This document shows positions 37,145-45,956 of a DNA stretch of 64,000 nt, one piece after another. A model generated the notes under the pieces. That model had not been told where the DNA came from, did not search any database, and saw only the letters and a program-made list of their open reading frames with translations. A program made the position numbers and the translations under genes. Each line of letters opens with the position of its first letter. Position 1 is the first letter of the stretch. Source of the stretch: Myxococcales bacterium (GTDB lineage Bacteria; Myxococcota_A; Bradymonadia; UBA7976; UBA1532); NCBI GenBank assembly GCA_020633465.1, contig JACKDN010000009.1, forward strand, positions 248,001 to 312,000, in the 5' to 3' direction.

Positions 37145-38412
37145 GCCTGCCCCCCGGCGAGGGCGAGCGCAGCTTCCGCGCGCTGGTCGGCGCGCAGTTC
37201 TTCGGCGCGTTCAACGACAACCTGTTCAAGCAGCTCATCGCGCTGCTCGCCGCCGCCACGCTCTTCCCCGGCGAGGACAAGCAGGGGGTGGCCTTCGCCG
37301 TCTTCGCGCTGCCCTTCGTGCTGTTCAGCGGCATCGCGGGCGATCTGAGCGAGAAGTTCTCGAAGCGCTCGATCATCTGGCGGATGAAGGTCGCCGAGAT
37401 CGTCATCATGCTCGGCGCCATCTGGGCGCTGCAGGCGGCCAACTGGCAGCTGATGTTGGCCGTCCTGTTCGTCATGGGCAGCCAGTCGGCCATCTTCGGC
37501 CCCAGCAAGTACGGGGTGATTCCGGAGCTGGTGCGGCCGAACCGCCTGGTGGCGGCCAACAGCACCATCGCGATGACCACCTTCCTGGCGGCCCTGTTCG
37601 GCGGCGCGCTGGCCGGGCCGCTGCTGGATCACTTCGGTCCCGCTGCCGAGACGCCCCGCATGTGGCTGCCCGGCATCTTCTGCGTGGGCTTCGCGGTCAT
37701 CGGCACCGTCTTCGCGCGCTACATGCACCGCGTCCCGCCGCTGCAGCCCGATCTGGTGCTGCCGCGCCAGCCCCTGGGCAACCTGCCGGCGACCATCGGC
37801 CGGCTGCGCCGCGAGAAGGGGTTGTTCCGCCTCGTGCTGCTGTACTCGCTGTTCTGGTTCGACAGCGCCGTCATCAACCAGGCCATCAACGCGATGGGGC
37901 GGCCCGGTTATCTCGAGCTGCCGCCGGGCAACAAGACCAAGCTGTCCATCCTGCTGGCGCTCATCTCGGTGGGCATCATCACCGGCAGCCTGCTGGCGCG
38001 CTTCCTGGCGCGGCGCTTCCCGCTGTCGACGCTGGTGATGGGCGGGGGCACGCTGATGGTGGGCTGTCAGGCCGCGCTGCTGGCCATCGGCACCGTCTTC
38101 GTCGGGGGCGACGTCGCCTATTCCTATGCGGCCGTCGTACTCGTGGTGACCGGCATCGCCGGCGCGGTGTTCGTCGTGCCGCTGCAGTCCTATCTGCAGG
38201 ACGGACCGGCGCCGGGCATGCGCGGGCAGACCTTCGCGGTCAACAACTTCATGAACTTCCTCTTCATGTTCCTCGGCGGCGTGTTCTGGATCTTCGCCGG
38301 CGACGGCCTGGGGCCCGCGCTGGGTCAGATCGTCGGCGGCAGCCTGATGCTGGCCTTCCTGTGGGCCAACCGCGCGGCGGTCCGCTCGATGCGCATCGGA
38401 GAGGGGGCTTGA
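37141..38412 (+). CDS. LplT-like MFS transporter (lysophospholipid transporter family)
   Basis: A 423-residue twelve-helix major facilitator. The N-terminal motif LVGAQFFGAFNDNLFKQLI is the hallmark of the LplT/Aas group, whose E. coli members flip lysophospholipids inward for reacylation. FSGIAGDLSEKFSKR provides the loop 2-3 motif. Unlike Aas it has no acyltransferase or AMP-ligase domain fused. ATG 37141 lies inside the MscS stop (ATGA) and its own stop overlaps the glycosyltransferase start (TTGA). A role in membrane repair next to a stretch-gated channel is plausible but inferred. Confidence 0.85.
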   Translation: MSLPPGEGERSFRALVGAQFFGAFNDNLFKQLIALLAAATLFPGEDKQGVAFAVFALPFVLFSGIAGDLSEKFSKRSIIWRMKVAEIVIMLGAIWALQAANWQLMLAVLFVMGSQSAIFGPSKYGVIPELVRPNRLVAANSTIAMTTFLAALFGGALAGPLLDHFGPAAETPRMWLPGIFCVGFAVIGTVFARYMHRVPPLQPDLVLPRQPLGNLPATIGRLRREKGLFRLVLLYSLFWFDSAVINQAINAMGRPGYLELPPGNKTKLSILLALISVGIITGSLLARFLARRFPLSTLVMGGGTLMVGCQAALLAIGTVFVGGDVAYSYAAVVLVVTGIAGAVFVVPLQSYLQDGPAPGMRGQTFAVNNFMNFLFMFLGGVFWIFAGDGLGPALGQIVGGSLMLAFLWANRAAVRSMRIGEGA

Positions 38413-39812
38413 GCGCGAAGAAGCGCGTCAAGGTGCGCAAGCGGGCGCCGCGGCGGGCGCCGGCGGTCACGTCCGGGCGGCCTCTGCTGTCGCTGGCGAT
38501 GATGGTGAAGGACGAGGAGGACTTCCTGGCCGACGCGCTGCGCTCGGCGCGCGGGTGGTGCGACGAGCTGGTGGTCGTCGACACCGGCAGCACCGATCGC
38601 ACCGTCGAGATCGCCCGCGACCTGGGCGCGCAGGTCAGCTTCTTCCCCTGGTGCGACAGCTTCTCGAAGGCGCGCAACGAGACGCTGAAGCGCGCCACCG
38701 GGCGGTACGTGGCCATCCTCGACGCCGACGAGCGCTTCGTGGGCCGCCACCCCGAGGCCATCCGCCCGCACCTGAGGCCAGGCCCGCAGCACCCCTACGA
38801 GGCGCTGAGCGTGCAGGTCACCAACACGCGGCTCGACGGCAGCCCCATCTCGTCGTTCTTCAGCGTGCGCTTCTTCGCCAACGACGGGCACCTCGGCTAC
38901 AGCGGTCGCGTGCACAACCGCTTCGGCGCGCTGAAGCCCGGCGCGCCCAAGGTGAGCGTCACCAAGTACCTCGGCCTCGAGGTGGTGCACCTGGGCTACG
39001 ACCCCGACCTGTACGCGCTGCGCAAGAAGGCCGCGCGCTCGCTGCCGCTGATCGAGGCGACCGTCCGCGAAGAGCCGGACAACCTGCACTATCGCTACTA
39101 CCTGGGCCGCGAGTACCTGCTGCTGGCCCGCGTGGACGACGCCATCGCGGTGCTCGAGCCGACGGCGCGGGCGCTGCTGAAGGCGCCCGGCAGTGGGCCG
39201 CTGGCCGAGACGGTGACGACGCTGACGCAGGCCTACGAGGCGGCCGGCGGGCACCCGGAGCAGGCCCTGAAGCTGGGGCAGGCCGCGCTGGCGCACGCGC
39301 CCACGCACCCCGACGTCTGGTTCGGCGTGGCGCGCGCGCTGGCCGCCCTGGGCCACGCGGATCCCGCGGCGCAGGCCGCCGAGCGCGCCCTGGCCGCGCT
39401 GGGGCAGGTGCACGACGCGCAGGTCCAGCTGGGGCACCGCCGCTGGGAGGCTCACGAGCTGCTGGGCAAGCTGTACTGGCAGCTTCAGCGCTTCCCCGAC
39501 GCCTACCGCCACGACCTGGCGACGCTCGAGGGCAAGCCGGCCGACGCGCCGGGCTGGCCGGTGCTGCTGAACTCGCTGTGCGCGCTGGCCATCGAGCTGG
39601 GCGACGGCGAGCGCGTCGCGCCGCTGCTCGAGCGCCTGCTGGCGCATCCCGAGGCGCCGCTGGGTATGTTCTTCTTCCAGCTGCAGCGCGTCGCCGGCGC
39701 CGAGGGGGCCGAGGCGGCCCGCCGCATGCTGCAGGACGCGGCGGCGCGCCACCCGCGGGTGACCGCCGACGCCGAGTACGCGCCGTGGGCGCAGCGCTTG
39801 GGGGTGACGTGA
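38409..39812 (+). CDS. Family 2 glycosyltransferase with TPR-like tail
   Basis: A 467-residue protein. A basic start (KKRVKVRKRAPRRAP) is followed by a GT2 domain at about 28-245: LSLAMMVKDEEDFLADALRS, the nucleotide-sugar motif ELVVVDTGSTDRTVEIARD, and the metal-binding DxD-type ILDADE. Residues about 250-467 contain helical repeats of TPR type (for example YEAAGGHPEQALKLGQAALA). It resembles the tetratricopeptide glycosyltransferases found in Firmicutes and deltaproteobacteria. Start is TTG 38409 overlapping the MFS stop. The acceptor is unknown; envelope glycan or protein is likely from context. Confidence 0.85.
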   Translation: MSAKKRVKVRKRAPRRAPAVTSGRPLLSLAMMVKDEEDFLADALRSARGWCDELVVVDTGSTDRTVEIARDLGAQVSFFPWCDSFSKARNETLKRATGRYVAILDADERFVGRHPEAIRPHLRPGPQHPYEALSVQVTNTRLDGSPISSFFSVRFFANDGHLGYSGRVHNRFGALKPGAPKVSVTKYLGLEVVHLGYDPDLYALRKKAARSLPLIEATVREEPDNLHYRYYLGREYLLLARVDDAIAVLEPTARALLKAPGSGPLAETVTTLTQAYEAAGGHPEQALKLGQAALAHAPTHPDVWFGVARALAALGHADPAAQAAERALAALGQVHDAQVQLGHRRWEAHELLGKLYWQLQRFPDAYRHDLATLEGKPADAPGWPVLLNSLCALAIELGDGERVAPLLERLLAHPEAPLGMFFFQLQRVAGAEGAEAARRMLQDAAARHPRVTADAEYAPWAQRLGVT

Positions 39813-40264
39813 AGACGATTCGGGTGTGCTTCGTGTGCTTGGGCAACATCTGCCGGTCGCCGCTGGCCGAGGGGGCCTTCCGCCGCCACGTCGAGGCGGC
39901 CGGGCTGGCCGACCGCTTCGAGATCGACTCCGCCGGCACCGGCCACTGGCACGCGGGCGAGCCCCCGGATCCGCGCAGCGTCGCCGAGGCAAAGAAGCAC
40001 GGCGTCGACATCAGCCGCCAGCGCGCGCGGCAGTTCGTCGCGGCCGACCTGCAGCGGTTCGACGTCGTGTGCGCGATGGACGGCAGCAACCTGCGCAACC
40101 TGCTGGCCCTCGGCGAGGGCGCCGCCGAGGTCGCGATGCTGCTCGACGAGGACGTGCCCGATCCCTACTACGGGCGGGGTGACGGCTTCGCGCGGGTGTG
40201 GTCGATGGTCGACCGCGGCTGCGCCGACCTGCTGGCGGCGCTGCGCGCGCGCCACGGACTGTGA
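39809..40264 (+). CDS. Low-molecular-weight protein-tyrosine phosphatase
   Basis: A 151-residue LMW-PTP. The phosphate-binding loop is VCLGNICRSPLAEG (C-x5-R with catalytic Cys and Arg), and the general acid is the Asp of DPYYG near residue 120. Bacterial members act on tyrosine kinases controlling polysaccharide export. GTG 39809 overlaps the glycosyltransferase stop by four bases (GTGA), so it is coupled to an envelope-glycan gene. No BY-kinase is in the window. Confidence 0.94.
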   Translation: MKTIRVCFVCLGNICRSPLAEGAFRRHVEAAGLADRFEIDSAGTGHWHAGEPPDPRSVAEAKKHGVDISRQRARQFVAADLQRFDVVCAMDGSNLRNLLALGEGAAEVAMLLDEDVPDPYYGRGDGFARVWSMVDRGCADLLAALRARHGL

Positions 40265-40271
40265 GGGGACG

Positions 40272-41624
40272 ATGCGGTACCTGATCGGTGTGCTGTGCGT
40301 GTTGGGCCTCGCGGCGCCAGCCCTGGGGGTGGCGAAGGACGAGGCGGCGGCCCGGGCGACGCTCGACGCGTGGCTGAAGGCCCAGAACGAGGGCGACTTC
40401 GCCGCCTACTCGGCCCTGTACGCGCAGAAGTTCAACGGCGTGAAGCGGGCGGGGGCGCGCACTTCGCGGTTCCAGCGTGACGGCTGGCTGGCCGACCGCG
40501 GCAAGATGTTCAAGGGCCGGTTCACGGTGGCCGCCGCCAACGTGAAGGTGCTGCCGCAGCCCAACGGCGCGGTCGTCAGCTTCGAGCAGACCTGGGCGTC
40601 GAAGCGCTTCAAGGACGTCGGGCCCAAGCAGCTGGTGCTGGTGAAGGAGGGCGACGCGCTGCGCATCGCGCGCGAGGAGATGCTGGCGTCGACCATCGTG
40701 GGGGGCGAGCACGGTGGGCCGCCGCCCAGCGAGCGGCTGTCGCTGGCGATGGTGCTCGACCACCCCTACGTCGTGCTGGCCACCGAGGCGGGCGAGGACG
40801 CGGTCGAGGGGCCGGTGCACGATCTCGGCAACCACACCACGCGCCGGGCCGTGCGCGCGGGCGGGCCGGGCAGCGCGTGGATCGGGCGCGCGGTCGAGCT
40901 GTACGCGGGCGGTCGGAAGGCGTGCGTGGGCAAGGTGGCCGACGTGCACGTCGTCAGCCGCGTGACGCCGCACTTCGGGGCCGTGCAGACCTGGCAGGAG
41001 GACGGGCTGACGCCCCAGCAGCAGGCCGAGGCCGCCTGGGAGATGGCCGGCGACGGGCGTCTGCTGGTGGCGCGGGTGGACGCGAAGGCCGACGACTGCA
41101 AGGGCGCGCGCTGGGCCCGCGCGGCGGACGCGCCCGCGCCGACGACGCTGCAGGCGATGGCGACCGTGCCGGGCTGGCTGGCCACCGCGGCCGTGGCCCA
41201 GACCCGCGCGCTGCCCGGCTACGCGGCGATCCAGAAGGGCTGGAAGGCCGAGGCCCGCGACGCCAAGGGCGAGCGCTGGGAGCTGCACGGCGGCGCCACG
41301 CCGCAGGTGCAGGCCTTCGCCGCGGACGGCAAGCCGACGGTGGTGCTGGTGACGATGCGCGCGGGCTACGGCTGCGGCGACTTCTTCGGCTCGTTCTGGG
41401 CCGCCTACACCGTCGAGGGCAAGACGCTGACCCGCATCAGCGATCCCGACAACCCCACCGAGTTCGACTTCGTCAGCGACGACGCGTTCGTCGCGGTGGT
41501 CGACGCCGACGGGGACGGCCGATGGGAGGTCGTCCGCAAGGAGGGGCTGCACCGCCAGGACGCGAAGGGCGTGCTGCGCGAGGTGCTGCGGCTGCCTTAC
41601 CCCTACTACGACTGCCCCTGCTGA
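40272..41624 (+). CDS. Secreted protein with NTF2/Cds6-like N-terminal domain
   Basis: A 450-residue periplasmic protein. Signal peptide 1-19 (LIGVLCVLGLAAPALG). Residues about 23-135 look like the SnoaL/NTF2-like or Cds6 type of domain seen after some L,D-transpeptidases (ARATLDAWLKAQNEGDFAAY, SRFQRDGWLADRGKMF, VVSFEQTWASKRFKD, KQLVLVKEGDALRIAREEML). The remaining 310 residues are unrecognised and include YGCGDFFGSFWAAY, a calcium-loop-like VVDADGDGRWEVV and a Cys-ending tail (YYDCPC). ATG 40272 follows GAGGGG, seven bases after the phosphatase stop, so it is the last gene of the operon. No catalytic motif is visible. Confidence 0.75.
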   Translation: MRYLIGVLCVLGLAAPALGVAKDEAAARATLDAWLKAQNEGDFAAYSALYAQKFNGVKRAGARTSRFQRDGWLADRGKMFKGRFTVAAANVKVLPQPNGAVVSFEQTWASKRFKDVGPKQLVLVKEGDALRIAREEMLASTIVGGEHGGPPPSERLSLAMVLDHPYVVLATEAGEDAVEGPVHDLGNHTTRRAVRAGGPGSAWIGRAVELYAGGRKACVGKVADVHVVSRVTPHFGAVQTWQEDGLTPQQQAEAAWEMAGDGRLLVARVDAKADDCKGARWARAADAPAPTTLQAMATVPGWLATAAVAQTRALPGYAAIQKGWKAEARDAKGERWELHGGATPQVQAFAADGKPTVVLVTMRAGYGCGDFFGSFWAAYTVEGKTLTRISDPDNPTEFDFVSDDAFVAVVDADGDGRWEVVRKEGLHRQDAKGVLREVLRLPYPYYDCPC

Positions 41625-41634
41625 GCCGGGGGCG

Positions 41635-43029
41635 TCAGTCGCGGTCGACCTGCAGCACCAGCAGCCCCCGCAGGGCGCGCCCCGCGGGGTGATCGGGCTG
41701 CAGCTCGAGCAGACGCTCGACGTGCTCGAGCGCGCGATCGTACCACTGGCGCTGGTTGCAGAAGTCGACCAGCGCCAGCAGGTTGTCGGCCTTCAGCTGG
41801 TCGGACAGGCGATCCGACTGCAGCCCCAGATCGGTCGCGCGATGCAGCGCGTCGTAGGCCCGCTCGTCGTTGCCGGCGTCGGTGTGCAGCTGGCCCAGCA
41901 GCTTCCAGGCGAGGCCCCAGCGAGGCGCGCGGGCGACGACCTGCTCGAAGACGTCCAGCCCGTCCTCGAGGTGGTCGGCTTCGGCGCGGCACAACGAGGC
42001 CAGCTCGACGTAGGCGGCGCGGCAGCGCGGCGCGCGCTCGATGACCTCGGCGTACAGGCGCAGGCGCTCGGCGGGCGCGTCCGCGGCGCGGGCCGGCGCC
42101 AGCAGCGCGTCCGTGTCGTCGGGGGGCGCGCGATCGGCGACGCGGGGGTGGTCGGGCGCCAGCCGCGCGACGCGGGCCAGCTGGTGCTCGACGCGCGCCG
42201 GCCAGCCGTGCGCGTCGCAGAAGTCGGCCAGGCGCAGGCGCAGGTCGACCTTGCGGGCCACGTCCAGCGTCGGGCTGGTGTCGGACAGCTCGGCGGCGCG
42301 CTCGAGCACGGTGTAGGCGTCCTCCAGGCGGCCCGCCGCCTCGTACAGCTGGCCCAGCAGGTTCAGCCCCAGGCCCCAGCCGGGCTGCGCCTCGGCGAGC
42401 TGTTCGTAGAAGCGCACGCCCTCGGCGCGCTGCGCTTGGGGCAGCTGCGCGTAGGTCTGGGCGAGGAAGATGTAGGCGTTGGTGCAGCGATCGTCGCGCT
42501 CGAGGGCGCGGTGGTAGAGGGCGCGGGCCTCGTCGTAGGCCGCGCCCTCGAAGGCGTCGCGGGCGCGGCGCAGCAGCCCCTGCACCTCGCGCCGCTTGCT
42601 GACGTGATCGGCGACGACGGCGCTGGCGTCGCCCTCGGCCATGCGCGCGCGCAGCGCCGCGACGAGGGGGTGGCGCGGCGCGAAGTCCACCAGATCCTGC
42701 AGGTGGGTGCGGGCGCGCCGCTCCCAGCCGCGGCGCAGGCAGAAGTTGATCACCTTCAGGACGAGATCGGCCTTCAGCTCGCGCCCCAGGCGCCGGCTGC
42801 GCAGGCCGATGTCCATGCCGGTGCGGAAGGCCTCGTAGGCGCGCTCGTCCTCGCCGGCGGCCTCGAGCAGGCGCGCCAGCAGGTCGTAGGCGAGGCCCCA
42901 GCGCTGGTTGTCGAGGCAGATCTGCTCGAAGGCGGTGACGCCGGCGCGAGGATCGTCCTCACGGTGCGCTTCGTACAGCGCGTACAACGCCTCGGCGTCC
43001 AACCGCCCGGCATCGTTGGGCGTGCTCAC
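41635..43029 (-). CDS. Tetratricopeptide-repeat protein
   Basis: A 464-residue all-helical protein of repeated 34-residue-type hairpins, for example WGLAYDLLARLLEAAGEDER, AYIFLAQTYAQLPQAQRAEG, WGLGLNLLGQLYEAAGRLED and WGLAWKLLGQLHTDAGNDER. Two halves are alike (compare GMDIGLRSRRLGRELKADL with ATDLGLQSDRLSDQLKADN), so the protein arose by internal duplication. No signal peptide, so likely a cytoplasmic scaffold. ATG 43029 is preceded by GGAGGG. It is convergent with the secreted protein (10-base gap) and divergent from the M32 peptidase. Confidence 0.85.
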   Translation of the reverse strand: MSTPNDAGRLDAEALYALYEAHREDDPRAGVTAFEQICLDNQRWGLAYDLLARLLEAAGEDERAYEAFRTGMDIGLRSRRLGRELKADLVLKVINFCLRRGWERRARTHLQDLVDFAPRHPLVAALRARMAEGDASAVVADHVSKRREVQGLLRRARDAFEGAAYDEARALYHRALERDDRCTNAYIFLAQTYAQLPQAQRAEGVRFYEQLAEAQPGWGLGLNLLGQLYEAAGRLEDAYTVLERAAELSDTSPTLDVARKVDLRLRLADFCDAHGWPARVEHQLARVARLAPDHPRVADRAPPDDTDALLAPARAADAPAERLRLYAEVIERAPRCRAAYVELASLCRAEADHLEDGLDVFEQVVARAPRWGLAWKLLGQLHTDAGNDERAYDALHRATDLGLQSDRLSDQLKADNLLALVDFCNQRQWYDRALEHVERLLELQPDHPAGRALRGLLVLQVDRD

Positions 43030-43134
43030 TGTTGGCCCTCCACGGGGCTGCGGGCGCCCGCGCTTCGCGTCGGCCGCCGCGCCTGCTTTTGTGAGCCCAC
43101 GCTAGCACGGCTGGGCGCCGGACGTCGCACTCGG

Positions 43135-43164
43135 GTGACAGGCGGGGGCCGGCCCGGCTACGCT
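43135..43164 (+). promoter_or_regulatory. Sigma-70-like promoter for the M32 carboxypeptidase
   Basis: GTGACA (43135-43140) and TACGCT (43159-43164) with an 18-base spacer, about 40 bases upstream of ATG 43205. Confidence 0.5.
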
Positions 43165-43204
43165 GCGCGGCCGACCCGTCACCCTCCGGATTGGAGCGTC
43201 CCGC

Positions 43205-44695
43205 ATGAACGCCTACGCCGCCCTCGAAGCCCACTACGGCCGCATCGGTCGCCTCGACGACGCCCTCGAGATCCTCTTCTGGGACATGGCCACGATGATG
43301 CCCAAGGGGGGCGCCGAGGGCCGCGCCGAGACGCTCGCCACCATGAAGGTGCTGCGCCACGAGCTGGCCGCGGATCCGGCGCTGGCCGAGCGGTTCGAGG
43401 GCGCGGCCGGCCAGGAGCTGGACGCCTGGCAGCAGGCCAACCTGCGTGAGATGAAGCGCGCCTATGCCCACGCCACCGCGGTGCCCGGCGACCTGGTCGA
43501 GGCGCTCAGCAAGGCGGGCTCGGCCTGCGAGATGACCTGGCGCGAGGCGCGGCCGGCCAACGACTTCGCGCGGCTCGCCCCGAAGCTGGCCGAGGTGTTC
43601 CGGCTGGTGCGCGAGGTGGCCAACGTCAAGGCCGCCGCGCTCGGCGTGTCGCCCTACGAGGCCCTGCTGGACCAGTACGAGCCCGGGGGCAGCGCCGCGC
43701 GCATCGACGCCGTCTTCGACGACCTGGCGTCGTCGCTGCCGGCGCTGATCGAGCAGGTGATCGCGCACCAGGCGAAGCGGCCGGCGGTGATTCGCCCCGA
43801 CGGGCCCTTCCCCATCGATCGGCAGCGGGCGTTGGGGGTGAAGGTGATGGGCACCCTCGGGTTCGACTTCGATCACGGGCGGCTGGACGTCAGCCACCAC
43901 CCCTTCTGCGGGGGCACGGCGGACGACGTGCGCATCACCACGCGCTACGACGAGGGCGACTTCACGAAGGCGCTGATGGGCGTCATCCACGAGACCGGGC
44001 ACGCGCTGTACGAGCGCGGCCGCCCCGCCCGCTGGCGCTTCCAGCCGGTGGGCGTCGCGCGCGGCATGAGCGTGCACGAGAGCCAGTCGCTGCTGATGGA
44101 GATGCAGGCCTGCCGCAGCCGCGAGTTCATCGGCTACGTCACGCCGCTGCTGCGCGACACCTTCGGCGGCGAGGGGGCGGCGTGGAGCGTGGACAACCTG
44201 CACCGCCTGTACACGCAGGTGCGCCGCGGCCTCATCCGGGTGGACGCCGACGAGGTCACCTATCCCGCCCACGTCGTGCTGCGCTATCGGCTCGAGCGGG
44301 CGCTGCTGGCCGACGACCTGCAGGTGCAGGATCTGCCCGGGGCCTGGGCCGAGGGCATGCAGACGCTGCTGGGCGTGAAGCCGCCGGACGATCGCGACGG
44401 CTGCATGCAGGACATCCACTGGATGGACGGCACGGTGGGCTACTTCCCCACCTACACGCTGGGCGCGATGACCGCCGCGCAGCTGTTCGACGCGGCCACG
44501 CGGGCCGACGCCGACATCCTGCCGGGCGTGGGCCGGGGCGACTTCGCGCCGCTGCTGCGCTGGCTGCGGGCCAACGTCCACCAGTGGGGCAGCCTGCTGT
44601 CGACCGACGAGCTGCTGACGCAGGCGACCGGAAAGCCCTTGGATGCCGCGGTGTTCCGCGCGCACCTCGAGAAGCGCTACCTCGGCGACGCTTGA
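43205..44695 (+). CDS. M32-family metallocarboxypeptidase
   Basis: Zinc carboxypeptidase of the thermostable carboxypeptidase (Taq) family, 496 residues, removing C-terminal amino acids in the cytoplasm. The zinc motif HExxH is in GVIHETGHALYERG; the third ligand is in the downstream SVHESQSLLMEMQACRS; the family-typical DVRITTRYDEGDF and VTYPAHVVLRYRLERALL are present. ATG 43205 follows TTGGAG. Full length and intact. A single-gene unit with its own promoter. Confidence 0.95.
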   Translation: MNAYAALEAHYGRIGRLDDALEILFWDMATMMPKGGAEGRAETLATMKVLRHELAADPALAERFEGAAGQELDAWQQANLREMKRAYAHATAVPGDLVEALSKAGSACEMTWREARPANDFARLAPKLAEVFRLVREVANVKAAALGVSPYEALLDQYEPGGSAARIDAVFDDLASSLPALIEQVIAHQAKRPAVIRPDGPFPIDRQRALGVKVMGTLGFDFDHGRLDVSHHPFCGGTADDVRITTRYDEGDFTKALMGVIHETGHALYERGRPARWRFQPVGVARGMSVHESQSLLMEMQACRSREFIGYVTPLLRDTFGGEGAAWSVDNLHRLYTQVRRGLIRVDADEVTYPAHVVLRYRLERALLADDLQVQDLPGAWAEGMQTLLGVKPPDDRDGCMQDIHWMDGTVGYFPTYTLGAMTAAQLFDAATRADADILPGVGRGDFAPLLRWLRANVHQWGSLLSTDELLTQATGKPLDAAVFRAHLEKRYLGDA

Positions 44696-44702
44696 CGGCC
44701 TT

Positions 44703-44727
44703 GCGCACAATGTAGGACATTGTGCGC
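44703..44727 (+). promoter_or_regulatory. Perfect 11-bp inverted repeat upstream of a lipoprotein gene
   Basis: GCGCACAATGT (44703-44713), AGG, ACATTGTGCGC (44717-44727). The right arm ends one base before ATG 44729, so it covers both the place for a ribosome site and a -10-like GACATT (44716-44721). This looks like an operator of a dimeric repressor; as RNA it would form a hairpin over the start. There is no T run, so a terminator for the upstream gene is less likely. Confidence 0.6.
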
Positions 44728-44728
44728 C

Positions 44729-45268
44729 ATGTGGCGCACGGTCCTACCTTTGGCCCTCCTGCTGCTCGCCGGCTGCGGCGCGCGCCAAGGCGCCGTGGTC
44801 GAGGCGCACGAGCGGTCGCTGGACGATCTGATCGCCCAGCTGATGGTGGACGACGCCGACGAGGACGCGCCCGGCGACGCGGAGGGCGGCCTGGCGGCGG
44901 GCGATCTGCCGCCGGCCGACGATCCGGCGCTGCCGCCGGCCGTCGAGCCGCTGGACTTCGGCGACACCTTCCAGGGCGTGCTCGACCCCGGCGCGCGCGT
45001 GCTGCGGCTGGTGGGCGAGGTGCGGCGTGACAGCGAGCTGGTCGTCCGGGTGGACGCCTTCGAGGTGCGGGGGCTGAGGGGCGAGCTGGTGGTCTACGAC
45101 GACGACGGCCGGACGCTGGGCCGGGCCGCGCTGGACGGCCGGGGCTCGCGCCTGGGCCCGCTGCCCGTTCGGCGCGGCGCGATCTACGTGATGGTCGAGG
45201 CCGCGGGCGGCGCCGCCGAGGTCGACGTGCGGGCCGATCTGCGCTCGCGCGCGGTCGCGCGCCGCTGA
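44729..45268 (+). CDS. Small lipoprotein of unknown function
   Basis: A 179-residue lipoprotein with a short signal and lipobox LAGC (Cys17) followed by an acidic linker rich in Asp, Ala and Pro to about residue 70. The rest is a compact beta-rich domain (LDPGARVLRLVGEVRRDSELV, VDAFEVRGLRGELVVYDDDG) like a bacterial pre-peptidase or jelly-roll module. No enzymatic motif. ATG 44729 lacks a Shine-Dalgarno sequence and sits two bases after a perfect inverted repeat. Convergent with ppa, 15 bases between stops. Confidence 0.75.
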   Translation: MWRTVLPLALLLLAGCGARQGAVVEAHERSLDDLIAQLMVDDADEDAPGDAEGGLAAGDLPPADDPALPPAVEPLDFGDTFQGVLDPGARVLRLVGEVRRDSELVVRVDAFEVRGLRGELVVYDDDGRTLGRAALDGRGSRLGPLPVRRGAIYVMVEAAGGAAEVDVRADLRSRAVARR

Positions 45269-45283
45269 ACCCGGTCGCGCAGG

Positions 45284-45838
45284 TCAGCCCCAGCCGCGCA
45301 GCTTCGACTCCTTGTCGCGGTACATGTTGATCGCGTCCTTGACGATCTGCACCGCCTCGGCGCGCCCGAGGAAGCCCTCGACGGCGACGGCCTTGTGCTC
45401 GAGCACCTTGTAGTCCTCGAAGAAGCGCTTGATCTCGCGGAAGGTGTGCTTGGGCAGCTGGCTGATGTCGTCGTAGTCGGCGAAGGCCGGGTCGTTGACG
45501 TGCACCGCGATGATCTTGTCGTCGGCGTCGCCCTCGTCGGCCATGTGCATCACGCCGATGGCGCGGGCCTGCATCATCGAGAGGGGCTGCACCGGCTCGT
45601 TGCCCAGCACCAGCACGTCGAGGGGGTCGTTGTCGGGGCAGTAGGTGCGGGGCAGGAAGCCGTAGTTCGCCGGGTAGATGACCGACGAGTAGAGCATGCG
45701 GTCGACGCGGAGCAGGCCCGACGGCTTGTCGAGCTCGTACTTCACCTTCGACCCCTTCGGGATCTCGATGACGACGTTGAAGGCCTTGTCGGCGTCGTCG
45801 AGGTTGTTGGGCAGATCGTGCCAGGGGTGCGCGGCCAT
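45284..45838 (-). CDS. ppa: Inorganic pyrophosphatase
   Basis: Family I soluble pyrophosphatase, 184 residues, cleaving PPi to drive biosynthesis. Active-site residues lie in EIPKGSKVKYELDKPSG, YPANYGFLPRTYCPDNDPLD (with the DxxxD pattern DNDPLDVLVLG) and EGDADDKIIAVHVNDPAFAD. Glu, Lys, Tyr and Asp of the family are conserved. ATG 45838 follows AAGGAG at seven bases. Monocistronic. Confidence 0.97.
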   Translation of the reverse strand: MAAHPWHDLPNNLDDADKAFNVVIEIPKGSKVKYELDKPSGLLRVDRMLYSSVIYPANYGFLPRTYCPDNDPLDVLVLGNEPVQPLSMMQARAIGVMHMADEGDADDKIIAVHVNDPAFADYDDISQLPKHTFREIKRFFEDYKVLEHKAVAVEGFLGRAEAVQIVKDAINMYRDKESKLRGWG

Positions 45839-45956
45839 GGCGCGGCTCCTTGGTGCCGTGAAGGGCGCGGACCTTAGCCGATCCGGCGGGCGCGGCGCCA
45901 CCGGGCGGCCGATCCGCCGGGGGCCCTGTCGCGTAGCATGCGGGGGCGAGGGGGGG

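Noticed and set aside
44696..44728. Inverted repeat at 44703-44727 as an intrinsic terminator of the M32 peptidase gene
   Set aside because: No U run follows the stem, and the right arm runs directly into the next start codon.
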